A DNA stretch of 49,307 bases. Origin: Silvanigrellales bacterium (GTDB taxonomy: Bacteria > Bdellovibrionota_B > Oligoflexia > Silvanigrellales > Silvanigrellaceae). Under the pieces are notes generated by a model that did not search any database, was not told the DNA's origin, and was given only the letters and a program-made list of their open reading frames with translations. Position 1 is the stretch's first letter. Each line of letters starts with the position of its first letter. Below are positions 1 through 7,498 of the stretch, piece after piece. The position numbers and the translations under genes were made by a program. The stretch covers positions 1-49,307 of the forward strand of contig JADCJN010000232.1 of NCBI GenBank assembly GCA_020247005.1, read 5' to 3'.

Positions 1-160
1 AATTGTCGGGTTCGCGTCGCATGGCCTGCTCGAACGATGCTGCCCATGTGACTTCGACTTCGTAGCCTCTCATTTCCGACAGGACGTCTTTCAGAAGGTC
101 CACGTCGTCAGGATCGTCGTCAACGACAAGAATGGAAACGGCGTCCTTACTTGCATTCAC
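1..160 (-). CDS. Response regulator receiver protein (partial, C-terminus outside window)
   Basis: A leftward reading frame starts at a GTG (158-160) preceded by an AAGGA ribosome site about 8 bases upstream, and runs off the left edge after 53 codons. The visible part reads VSILVVDDDPDDVDLLKDVL, which is the beta1-acidic pocket-alpha1 segment of a CheY-type receiver (the Asp triplet binds magnesium). It lies 14 bases after the stop of another single-receiver regulator and continues the same operon as the histidine kinase. It is probably a phosphoacceptor or phosphate sink for that kinase. The phosphorylated Asp and any output domain lie outside the window, so an attached effector domain cannot be excluded. 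Confidence 0.8.
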   Translation of the reverse strand, partial: MNASKDAVSILVVDDDPDDVDLLKDVLSEMRGYEVEVTWAASFEQAMRREPDN

Positions 161-174
161 AGAAGACGTTCCTT

Positions 175-657
175 TCACGAGGGGTCGAAGTGACGAGGGC
201 GCTTGACGATGTCGAGCCAGTATTCCTTCACTTGTCTCGCCATGCGAACAAGATCGCTGTAGCGAACAGGTTTGGTGATGAAGGAGCTCGCGCCCTGCTC
301 GTAGCATGCGTCCACGTCGACTTCCTGGCTGGAAGTGGTGAGCACGACAACAGGAATACACCGAAGCGAGGCGCTGTTCTTGATGGCCCTCAAAGCCTCG
401 CGTCCGTCCATGAGTGGCATGTTGAGGTCGAGGAGGACGAGCGGCGGAGAGTCAAAGGACGACCCTTTGGCACCCGACTTGTTAAAAGGACCGCGACCTC
501 GAAGGCAGTCGAGAAGTTCTTCGCCGTTTTGAACAAAAACGATTTCCTTCGAGACCGTAGTGAGCCCGCATTCGTCAAAAGCTTCGCTCAAAAGCATGCG
601 GTCGTCGGGGTCGTCTTCGGCAACGACGATGCGAAGAGGAGGAGGGGTGTCATTCAT
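175..657 (-). CDS. Single-domain response regulator (Rcp1/CheY-like)
   Basis: 160 residues, one receiver domain only. Acidic pocket EDD at 14-16, phosphoacceptor Asp77 in LLDLNMPLMDG, Thr in VVLTTSS and Lys129 in ITKPV are all present. The ATG at 657 overlaps the last 8 bases of the kinase gene, so translation is probably coupled; longer in-frame extensions upstream are only kinase-gene shadow. Short receivers of this type with a YWLDIV-like end are the usual partners of kinases with the phytochrome-type H-box HDLQEPL, which is exactly what the upstream gene carries. The output partner is not visible. It acts in the cytoplasm as a phosphorelay or phosphate-sink component. Confidence 0.88.
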   Translation of the reverse strand: MNDTPPPLRIVVAEDDPDDRMLLSEAFDECGLTTVSKEIVFVQNGEELLDCLRGRGPFNKSGAKGSSFDSPPLVLLDLNMPLMDGREALRAIKNSASLRCIPVVVLTTSSQEVDVDACYEQGASSFITKPVRYSDLVRMARQVKEYWLDIVKRPRHFDPS

Positions 658-1828
658 GTGAGGAACCCTTTCGGCGCAGCGGAAAGTGAGATGACTCATC
701 AGGGAGAGGGGAAAGGGCAGAGGGGAGGGTGAAATGGAAGACACTTCCCTCGTGGGGGTGCCCTTCGGCACGAATGGTTCCGCCATGGCGTTCCACAATG
801 CGTTGGCAAACGGCAAGCCCGATGCCCGTTCCCTCGTACTCTGCCCTTGTGTGAAGCCTCTGGAAAGGCTTGAAAATGCGGTCAGCATGCCGGCTGTCGA
901 ATCCGATGCCATTGTCGGACACCGCAACAGAGACGCGTCCAGGGAGGTCGTGCGCGGCACGAATTTCGATGAGGGGCGCCCTGGCGCTGTGTCTGAATTT
1001 TAAGGCATTCCCAATGAGATTGAGGAACAGCTGACGTACCTGAGAGGGGTCGGCACGGATCTCCGGCAGGTCTATGGCCACCACGCGTGCGCCTGTTTCC
1101 TCTATTTTGAGTTCGAGATCTTGAAGCGCGTCAAAGACCGCATTCCCCAAATTTATGAGTTTCGACTCCCCACCATGGGTCGAGACGCGGGCAAGCGTGA
1201 GAAGGTCGGAAATGAGAGCCCTCATGCGGCCCGAAGCGTCTAAGAGCTTGCCCAAATACACATTCCCTTGTTCCGATATGCGTTCTGCGTCTCGCGCTGC
1301 AATGCGATCGGCAAATGCTTGAATCTTTCGAAGCGGTTCTTGAAGGTCGTGCGCTGCTAGGGAAGCGAAGTTTTCGAGGTCACGGTTGCTTTGCTCAAGC
1401 TTGCGCGCATATTCGAGTGTTTTCACTTCGGCATCTTTGCGCGCCGTAATTTCAAAGCGAATGGAAATGTAACGCTCGGGTTTTCCTCGGGCGTCAAGGA
1501 AAGGGACGATGGTGGTGTGAACCCAATAATCATCGCCGTTCTTGCGCCGGTTCTTTATCTCTCCTTCCCAAACGCTGCCAACCGCAATGGTCTTCCACAG
1601 AGACTGAAAAAACTCGGGAGGATGGAATCCCGAATTCACGACCTTGTGTGTGCACCCCAGAAGCTCCGAACGGTCGTAACCGGATATTTCGCAAAATTTG
1701 TCGTTCACCGAAGTAATGACACCGCGCGTGTCGGTGATGGCGACAATGGCCGAGCGATCGAGCGCGCGCTTGATGTTTTCGAGCTCCATGGCCGACGCTT
1801 CGCCAGGAGAAAGGGGAGCTTCGCTCAT
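650..1828 (-). CDS. PAS-domain sensor histidine kinase
   Basis: 392 residues from the ATG at 1828, which has a GGAGG site 6-7 bases upstream; an in-frame ATG at 1852 is less well placed. A PAS domain covers about 20-130 (SAIVAITDTRGVI, then a PAC-like segment ending FEITARKDAE). The dimerisation/phosphoacceptor helix has His160 in AAHDLQEPLRKI, followed by an ATPase domain with N-box LIGNALKF, G1 DNGIGF and G2 GTGIGLA. There are no transmembrane segments, so it is a soluble kinase; FCEISGYDR in the PAS is typical of redox- or small-ligand-sensing PAS but the ligand is unknown. The start overlaps the TauE-like gene's stop (ATGA). The context next to cbb3 genes suggests an oxygen or redox input, which is inference. 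Confidence 0.9.
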   Translation of the reverse strand: MSEAPLSPGEASAMELENIKRALDRSAIVAITDTRGVITSVNDKFCEISGYDRSELLGCTHKVVNSGFHPPEFFQSLWKTIAVGSVWEGEIKNRRKNGDDYWVHTTIVPFLDARGKPERYISIRFEITARKDAEVKTLEYARKLEQSNRDLENFASLAAHDLQEPLRKIQAFADRIAARDAERISEQGNVYLGKLLDASGRMRALISDLLTLARVSTHGGESKLINLGNAVFDALQDLELKIEETGARVVAIDLPEIRADPSQVRQLFLNLIGNALKFRHSARAPLIEIRAAHDLPGRVSVAVSDNGIGFDSRHADRIFKPFQRLHTRAEYEGTGIGLAVCQRIVERHGGTIRAEGHPHEGSVFHFTLPSALSPLPDESSHFPLRRKGSSHE

Positions 1829-2721
1829 AGGGGGCCTCCGTCGGTGTCCCATGGTGTGGGACGAAATGTCTCGCTGGGCGACAGAGTGTCACGCAGGGGC
1901 TTTTCAAGCGAGGCGAAAGGGAATCCCGACACACTTTGGCACGAGGGTGAACTCTCGCGGCGCAGTGCCGTAGCCGCAAGAAGCAGGGCTGCCAAGACGA
2001 GGAACCCTGCCGCGAAGTTTCGCTTCATTTTTGCACTTGGTGACACGAGGAATCGGGGGCAACCTGGGCGCACCACGGAGCGCTTCGCCGGAGGGCCCTT
2101 CCAGGAAGGGGGCGTTGGGGACGGGCTCATGAGCCATTGGGTGAGACGAGCCCCCGCAGCCACGGCGGGTGCTGTGGCCAGTGCGAAGACGGCCATGGAC
2201 ACCGCACCGGCGGCCAGATCGAGAGTCACAGCCGCGTGGCCCAAAGCAGCAAAAAGAAAACCACACGGCAACAGTGAGGTGGAAAGCCCTGCGGCGAAGG
2301 GCTTGGGAAGGGGCAGGCGTTCCAGGACAGCCCGAAAGAGGGCCAGAAGGTGAACGTGGGCGCGCACGGCAAGCAAGGGAATGAGTGGCTTTTTCAGGTG
2401 ACCGAAGAGGGGCTTGCCGCTTCGAGCCAGAGTCCAGGCTTTCCCTAAGGTGGCGAAGACGACGAGGCCCGTGAAAAGGTCGCCCACCGGAGCAAGCGTG
2501 TTCGCAACGGCCCCTCGCCCCAAAAGAGCTGCACATGCGCCAAGCGTCGCGTATCCAAAGACGCGTCCGAGTTGGTAGCCCCAAGCCACACCCTTTACGG
2601 CACTCGACTGGCTTGCAGCGCTGTTTCCAATGGCACGGCATAAGGGTCCACACATCACGGCGCAATGGGCGCTGGATGCAAGAGCGAGCAACACGATGGA
2701 CGGAGTGGGCGCAAGTGTCAT
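1825..2721 (-). CDS. Sulfite exporter TauE/SafE family (UreH-like) membrane protein
   Basis: 298 residues. The N-terminal helix with SSAHCAVMCGPLC is the signature seen in the UreH-like transmembrane family that commonly accompanies ccoGHIS clusters. Several further hydrophobic segments follow, including one with STSLLPCGFLFAALGHAA, so cysteine/histidine pairs sit in two membrane helices and fit metal (probably copper) handling during oxidase assembly. The C-terminal hydrophobic segment near MKRNFAAGFLVLAALLLAA is an extra helix. The start at 2721 has no convincing ribosome site. The predicted sigma-54 transcript would start about one base upstream, so a leaderless message is possible. It is the first gene of the TauE-kinase-regulator operon and divergent from ccoI. 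Confidence 0.8.
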   Translation of the reverse strand: MTLAPTPSIVLLALASSAHCAVMCGPLCRAIGNSAASQSSAVKGVAWGYQLGRVFGYATLGACAALLGRGAVANTLAPVGDLFTGLVVFATLGKAWTLARSGKPLFGHLKKPLIPLLAVRAHVHLLALFRAVLERLPLPKPFAAGLSTSLLPCGFLFAALGHAAVTLDLAAGAVSMAVFALATAPAVAAGARLTQWLMSPSPTPPSWKGPPAKRSVVRPGCPRFLVSPSAKMKRNFAAGFLVLAALLLAATALRRESSPSCQSVSGFPFASLEKPLRDTLSPSETFRPTPWDTDGGPL

Positions 2722-2733
2722 GACAGGATGAAA

Positions 2734-2748
2734 GCAGGAATCGTGCCT
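2734..2748 (-). promoter_or_regulatory. Probable sigma-54 promoter for the TauE-like/kinase operon
   Basis: On the minus strand the sequence AGGCACGATTCCTGC matches the -24/-12 consensus (GG and GC with 10 bases between) except for the first T. It abuts the ccoI promoter base-to-base, together making a near-perfect 30-base palindrome. The expected transcript start is near 2722, directly before the start codon. It is weaker evidence than for the other three sites. Confidence 0.5.
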
Positions 2749-2763
2749 TGGCACGACTCCTGC
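2749..2763 (+). promoter_or_regulatory. Sigma-54 promoter for ccoI
   Basis: TGGCACGACTCCTGC followed by AA matches the sigma-54 consensus TGGCACG-N4-TTGC at 14 of 15 positions including the invariant GG and GC. The expected transcript start is near 2775, giving a 16-base leader that contains the GAGGTG ribosome site of ccoI. The nearby NtrC-type activator with a GAFTGA loop at 10.0-11.5 kb is the obvious candidate regulator. Confidence 0.8.
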
Positions 2764-2790
2764 AACTTTCCTGAAATCGAGGTGAATGGA

Positions 2791-5250
2791 ATGACGCCGG
2801 CCGGGTCTTCGAGTGACGTTTCCACGAGTGTTGTCTGCCTGCATTGTGGCTCGATGGTGCCTGAGGTGTCGGCCCGTCGTGGGATCCGCTTCTGTTGTGC
2901 GGGTTGCGAGAGCGTGAACGCCTTCCTGCAAGGTCATTCCCTGGGTGACGCCTACAACCGCTTCTCACGCCTTGGCCTTTCGATGGCGCGCCCCTCGCCG
3001 ACAACAGATGCACCAAGCCCCGAGCGCTTCGACGAACCCGCTCTTTTCGCTCGAACCCAGTTCCCCGACGGAACCCACAGGCTCTTTGTTCCCGCGTTAC
3101 GTTGCGCGGCGTGTCTTTGGCTTGTCGAGGGCGCCCTCAAGAATGTGGAAGGTGTCGAGGACGTCCGAGCCGACCTTTCAGACTCCGTTGTCGTTCTGAA
3201 GCTCCGCGAAGGAGCGTCTTTGGTCCCTGCGGCGTGGTGGCTTTCGGAGATGGGATACCACCCTTTTCCACCGGCCCAGTCAGGAGAAGGTGACGCCGCG
3301 CGGGCCTGGAAACGCGAACGGCTTAAAAGCGTCGGCATCTCTGGGGCATTGTTCCTGAACGCCATGATGTTCGCGGCCGCTCTTTATCTTGGTCCTGAGC
3401 GCGGCATGGGCGAGGCGACGGCATCGGTGTTCCGTTGGTTGTCGCTCGTTGTTACGGTTCCCGCGCTTGTGTTCCCCGGGCGCTCGTTTTTTCTGAATGC
3501 ATGGAATGGCCTTCGGGTAGGCGGTTTCCATTACGACCTTCCTATCGCGGTGTCGTTGGGCGTCGCCTTTGCAGTGAGTGTCCGCGCGACTCTGATGGAA
3601 TCCGGCGACGTTTATTTCGACAGCATCACGGGGCTCATTTTTTTCCTGGGGGCGGGTCGGGCTTTGAACGACTCCCTCCTCGCGTCTGCTCGAAAGCTCG
3701 TGAGGGGTGGCTCGAGTCTCCTTCCTGCCCGCGCCTCGGTGCTCAAACCCGGAGATTCTGTTGTCGTCGCAGCGGGAGAGGCGTTCCCTGCCGACGGCAC
3801 GCTTCGAGACGGAGTGACGGATGTCGATGAGTCGGCCCTGACAGGCGAGAACAGGCCCGTACCCAAACGAGTGGGTGCGAAGATCTTTGCGGGAACACTC
3901 AATTTGGCCGGCGCTGTGACCCTGCAAGCGGAAGCAACCCTCGACGACACTCTTGTTGCAAAATTGCAGCGCACTGCTGAAGAGGCCTTTCGACAAAAGA
4001 CGCGATTCGAGCGCCTTGCCGACAGAGCATTGAAGCCGTTTGTGTTTGCTGTTCTTGCCATCGCCGTTCTGGGTGCTCTTGTTTGGTCGTGGATCGATGC
4101 CAATCAAGCCGTTCCCGTCACGCTGGCGCTGTTTATCGTAGGGTGTCCTTGCGCACTGGCGCTCTCGACTCCTCTGGCGTCGGCTGTCGCATTGCGACGT
4201 GCGTGGAGGGCCGGCGTAGTGGCGAAGACCTCCGATGTTTTCGAAAGGCTCGCTGACATCGATGTCGTTCTTTTCGACAAGACGGGCACTTTAACTCGGG
4301 GTTCGCCGCGGGTGACGATCAACACGTCGCTCGACATGTCTCTCGACATGTCGCACGGCGGTGACGAGACTTTTCGGACCCTCGTGTGTTCACTCGCAAA
4401 GGCGTCCAGGCACCCCTTTTCTTCTGCCATTTCTCGCTATCTTGGAGTCAAAGATGTGCAAGGGGAGGCCTTTGACTCCCTGCTACGGAACCGAGAAGAA
4501 ATTCCAGGATGCGGTGTGCGGGCGACTTTTGGACAGGGACGCACGCTGTGGCTGGGGTCTCCGGAAGGCATCGCACAGCACATGCCTCTTTCGGTTGCGG
4601 TACGGACGGCCTGCGTGCAAACGCGACTTGCTGAGCCTGGGCTGTCTCTGGTCCTGGCCACCGACGGTGAACAGGCCGAGATCTTTGGACTCGAAGACGA
4701 AGTCGAGAGCGACGCGGCTGCTGTTGTTTCTCTTTTGAAGGCAAAAGGCCTTCGTGTGCAAGTGGTGAGCGGTGACACGCGTGGTGCTGTGGAGCGCGTG
4801 GCAAACGTCTGTGGTGTTTCGTTGGTGGACGCTTTTCATGGCCTGACACCCGATGCGAAGGGGCAGCATGTTGTCCGTTTGCAGGAGTCGGGCCTGCGCG
4901 TGTTGATGGTGGGCGATGGCATCAACGACGCCATTGCCTTGGCCAAAGCAGACGTGGGTGTGACTTTGGAACGAGGACTCGACGTCGCGCGAGCATCGGC
5001 GCTTATTCACCTGCGCGGTGAAGGGCTCGCTCTTCTTCCGCCTCTGTTTTCGTTCGCGAAAAAAGCCAACAAGACGATGCTTCTCGTGCTGTGCACGAGT
5101 GCGGCCTACAACGCCGTCGCTCTTGGCCTGGCAATGTTCGGCTACATACACCCGCTGGCAGCTGCGCTCATCATGCCCGCTTCTTCGCTGACAACTCTGG
5201 CCATCGCGACGTTACGGAATGGAGGGTCTGGGTCATGGCTCCGACGTTGA
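2791..5250 (+). CDS. ccoI: Copper-transporting P1B-ATPase for cbb3 oxidase assembly
   Basis: 819 residues from the ATG at 2791 (GAGGTG site about 8 bases before). The N-terminus has the Cys cluster typical of CcoI/FixI (CLHCG at 16-20, FCCAGC at 34-39), then a heavy-metal-associated domain with RCAAC at 104-108. The membrane CPC motif is at about 452-454, the phosphorylated Asp at about 496 in DKTGTLT, and the hinge GDGIND at about 708-713. The family exports Cu(I) for delivery to the CcoN active site in the inner membrane. ccoS overlaps its last 16 bases, and the gene is driven by a sigma-54 promoter and divergent from the TauE-like operon. Confidence 0.95.
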   Translation: MTPAGSSSDVSTSVVCLHCGSMVPEVSARRGIRFCCAGCESVNAFLQGHSLGDAYNRFSRLGLSMARPSPTTDAPSPERFDEPALFARTQFPDGTHRLFVPALRCAACLWLVEGALKNVEGVEDVRADLSDSVVVLKLREGASLVPAAWWLSEMGYHPFPPAQSGEGDAARAWKRERLKSVGISGALFLNAMMFAAALYLGPERGMGEATASVFRWLSLVVTVPALVFPGRSFFLNAWNGLRVGGFHYDLPIAVSLGVAFAVSVRATLMESGDVYFDSITGLIFFLGAGRALNDSLLASARKLVRGGSSLLPARASVLKPGDSVVVAAGEAFPADGTLRDGVTDVDESALTGENRPVPKRVGAKIFAGTLNLAGAVTLQAEATLDDTLVAKLQRTAEEAFRQKTRFERLADRALKPFVFAVLAIAVLGALVWSWIDANQAVPVTLALFIVGCPCALALSTPLASAVALRRAWRAGVVAKTSDVFERLADIDVVLFDKTGTLTRGSPRVTINTSLDMSLDMSHGGDETFRTLVCSLAKASRHPFSSAISRYLGVKDVQGEAFDSLLRNREEIPGCGVRATFGQGRTLWLGSPEGIAQHMPLSVAVRTACVQTRLAEPGLSLVLATDGEQAEIFGLEDEVESDAAAVVSLLKAKGLRVQVVSGDTRGAVERVANVCGVSLVDAFHGLTPDAKGQHVVRLQESGLRVLMVGDGINDAIALAKADVGVTLERGLDVARASALIHLRGEGLALLPPLFSFAKKANKTMLLVLCTSAAYNAVALGLAMFGYIHPLAAALIMPASSLTTLAIATLRNGGSGSWLRR

Positions 5251-5411
5251 CTCTGATTGCCCTTCTTCTTCTCGCCCTTCTCTTTGCGGGTTTGGCTCTC
5301 GTTGTCTTTCTTGCGGCCGTGAAAGGAGGGCAGTTCGACGACATGGAAACGCCTCGTCATCGCATTCTTGTGGAAGACGAAGCAGGGCCCGAAAAAAGAG
5401 CCGAAAACTGA
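5235..5411 (+). CDS. ccoS: cbb3 oxidase maturation protein CcoS
   Basis: 58 residues: one N-terminal transmembrane helix, then the CcoS hallmark KGGQFDDMETPRHRIL. The ATG at 5235 lies inside the end of ccoI (16-base overlap) with GGAGGG about 7 bases upstream, so translation is coupled. CcoS is needed for cofactor insertion into CcoN in the inner membrane. Its last 55 bases overlap the 3' end of the convergent ccoG, so the two transcripts must be antisense to each other there. Confidence 0.93.
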   Translation: MAPTLTLIALLLLALLFAGLALVVFLAAVKGGQFDDMETPRHRILVEDEAGPEKRAEN

Positions 5412-6748
5412 CCCACGAGGGTGGCATCCTCACGTGCTTCCAACACGAAGTGAACAAGGGCAGTTTGGGCGGCAAGTGCCTCTTTCGAAACCAGTACGGT
5501 GGTCTCGGCAGACTCGCCTGGCAAAAGAACTCCCCAGGGCGAAGCATAGTCGATGCGAACCGTGGGAGGCGTCTCGGGTGACAGGCGAAGGGAAAATGTC
5601 GCAGGTCGGCCTGAGAGGTTTGAAATGCGCACGCGCAGGAGGTTTTTCACCCGAGTGCCCTCGCGCACAAAGCCGTTCGGCGTGATGTTCACAACGGAGG
5701 CTTGCACCGAAGGCATCGCAGCAAAACGGAAGGCACCTCCTCCCAAAACCAGGGCGAGTGCCGAGGCGTAAAGAAACGGCCGAGGGCGAAAGTGGAAACC
5801 TCTCTTTTGGGGTACGCCCTGGAAGCCTCCCTCGGTATCGTATCGAATCAGGCCTTTCGGTCGACCCAGCGTCGTCATGACTCCTTCGCAGACGTCAAGG
5901 CATCGCGCACAGTTCACGCACTCCAATTGGCCCACGCCTTGGCGGATGTCGATGCCCGTGGGGCACACCCGAACGCAGGCCTGGCAGTCGATGCAGTCTC
6001 CTTTTTCAGCGCCGCGCCCGCGGGGTTCTCCGCGTGTAAAATCGTACCCTATCTGTCGTGTTCCTTCGTCCACCAAAAGCGCCTGCAGGCGCGCGTAGGG
6101 GCAAAGCGTCGTGCAGAAACGATGCCTCAAGACGGCGGCGTCAACGTAGGCAAGAACGGCAATGAGCGCACCTACGGCCCAGAGGGAGGCCAGGGAACCC
6201 CCGCGCGCCTGCAGAAGCAATGCAGGGTCCGCGAAGTAGGCGATGACGCCAAATGCGAAGGCGGCCGAAAGAAACAAAAGAGACCCTTGCAAGCCAGCGC
6301 GCCGTGTCCACTTGGAAAAAGAAGAACGTGTTCGGGCCAAGCGCGCGCGTGCAAGGGCAGGGCCTTCCCAAAAACGTTCCAGTGCTCGCACACCGAGGTC
6401 GACAAAGAGTCCTTGTGGACAGGCATAGCCGCACCACAAACGGCCCCAAAGAGACGACACAAGCCCCAGGCTGAGAGCGGCGCCAAGCACAAGCAGCACG
6501 ACGTTAATAAGACTCGAGGCGGGCAACACCTTGCCCAAAAGAAAGTAATGCCCAGTGTGGAGCTCAAAGCGCACAAAAGGGAGGCCCTCAACCCGTATCC
6601 AGGGGAGGGCCATAAACGTGACCACGAACAAAGCCGCAAGAAGGTGCCTCATGCGTTGGTGGCGTCCGGAAGTGTCTTGAACCGCCAGGCCCCGCTGCCG
6701 AGAGGCACCTTCGCGTGTTTCCTTGTGGGGAGGCGACCGAAATGTCAC
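5357..6748 (-). CDS. ccoG: cbb3 oxidase accessory protein CcoG (polyferredoxin-like)
   Basis: 463 residues from a GTG at 6748 that overlaps the ccoP stop (GTGA). An ATG at 6652 is the alternative; it would delete only a basic N-terminal tail. Membrane segments flank the CGYACPQG and CTTLCPYARLQ motifs, followed by two 4Fe-4S clusters (CIDCQACVRVCP and CVNCARCLDVC). After one more helix near residue 330 comes the C-terminal Ig-like FixG domain. CcoG is a membrane Cu(II) reductase/iron-sulfur protein supporting copper delivery to cbb3 oxidase. It is the last gene of the ccoNO-Q-P-G operon, and its 3' end overlaps ccoS on the other strand by 55 bases. Confidence 0.94.
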   Translation of the reverse strand: MTFRSPPHKETREGASRQRGLAVQDTSGRHQRMRHLLAALFVVTFMALPWIRVEGLPFVRFELHTGHYFLLGKVLPASSLINVVLLVLGAALSLGLVSSLWGRLWCGYACPQGLFVDLGVRALERFWEGPALARARLARTRSSFSKWTRRAGLQGSLLFLSAAFAFGVIAYFADPALLLQARGGSLASLWAVGALIAVLAYVDAAVLRHRFCTTLCPYARLQALLVDEGTRQIGYDFTRGEPRGRGAEKGDCIDCQACVRVCPTGIDIRQGVGQLECVNCARCLDVCEGVMTTLGRPKGLIRYDTEGGFQGVPQKRGFHFRPRPFLYASALALVLGGGAFRFAAMPSVQASVVNITPNGFVREGTRVKNLLRVRISNLSGRPATFSLRLSPETPPTVRIDYASPWGVLLPGESAETTVLVSKEALAAQTALVHFVLEAREDATLVGQFSALFSGPASSSTRMR

Positions 6749-7338
6749 TGCAGCGCGCCTTTTTCCCCTTGGGGTGGTTTGGGCGAGGCAGGGCGGCTTC
6801 CCTGAAGGCTCGCCACGAAAGCGGTGAGGTCGCCGATGCGTGCCTGTCCGAGGATGGCACCCCAACCCGGCATGCCTTTAGCGGGAACGCCTTCGCTCAG
6901 CACCTTTTCCAAGGCTGCGGCTGTGCGGCCGTGGATCCAGGCGTCATCGGCCAAATTGGGTCCAATAAGGCCGCCACCGTCGGCGGCATGGCACGAGGCA
7001 CAGTTCGTTGCATACAGCGCACGCCCGCGCTCAACACGCGCAGCATCTTTGGCGCGTTCCAGCAAGCTCACCGATGGCGACTCTTTCGCCAGGTCGGCAC
7101 CAGCCTCATTCGCCAGGGGCCCCCCCTTCAGTTCCGCAAGTCCTTGCTGGAACTCTTCGAGTTGTGAAACAGCTGGAAACCAGGGGAGGTGGTACCAAGC
7201 CATATAACCCACCGCGAAAACCACGGACAACTGGAACAGCCTCACCCACCATCGCGGCATCGGATTGTCTTCTTCTTCGATGCCGTCGAAGTCACTGTGT
7301 CCATGTCCCAATTCTTTTTTGGGTGCCTCATTCGTCAT
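6745..7338 (-). CDS. ccoP: cbb3 oxidase subunit CcoP, short mono-heme form
   Basis: 197 residues from the ATG at 7338 (GGGGAG about 9 bases upstream). The N-terminus has the FixP/CcoP signature DGIEEEDNPMPRWW and one transmembrane helix. There is a single cytochrome c domain with CASCH at 113-117 and Met156 (GMPGWG) as likely sixth ligand. Most CcoP proteins are about 300 residues with two CXXCH motifs; here one heme domain is missing. It overlaps ccoQ by 11 bases and ccoG by 4. It anchors in the inner membrane with the heme domain in the periplasm and passes electrons from soluble cytochrome c towards CcoO. Confidence 0.93.
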   Translation of the reverse strand: MTNEAPKKELGHGHSDFDGIEEEDNPMPRWWVRLFQLSVVFAVGYMAWYHLPWFPAVSQLEEFQQGLAELKGGPLANEAGADLAKESPSVSLLERAKDAARVERGRALYATNCASCHAADGGGLIGPNLADDAWIHGRTAAALEKVLSEGVPAKGMPGWGAILGQARIGDLTAFVASLQGSRPASPKPPQGEKGALQ

Positions 7339-7498
7339 GGAGTGGCAACTCCCCTGTCCGTGCAATTTCAGAGGTTGGCTTCGCGCAGGCGATGGCCACG
7401 ACGCATGCGAAGGCCACGAGGCAAAGCCCCAGGGCGATGGCGGGTGCATGCGCAAGCACGCCCGCGTTCTGGCTGAGTTGGAAAAGAGTTTTTATCAT
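7328..7498 (-). CDS. ccoQ: CcoQ/FixQ-like small subunit of cbb3 oxidase
   Basis: A 56-residue frame, MIKTLFQLSQ..., with a single hydrophobic helix (about residues 18-38) and a short polar tail. The ATG at 7498 overlaps the ccoNO stop (ATGA) and the stop lies 11 bases inside ccoP, a fully coupled position. Length, single helix and position between ccoO and ccoP are what is expected of CcoQ, which stabilises CcoP in the complex. Sequence is poorly conserved in this family, so the assignment rests on position and topology. Confidence 0.8.
   Translation of the reverse strand: MIKTLFQLSQNAGVLAHAPAIALGLCLVAFACVVAIACAKPTSEIARTGELPLHDE

Noticed and set aside
1846-1862. GTCCC-N7-GGGAC inverted repeat as activator site matching the one at 9862
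   Set aside because: Arms are in the opposite order, spacer differs, and it lies inside coding sequence nearly 900 bases from the nearest sigma-54 promoter.
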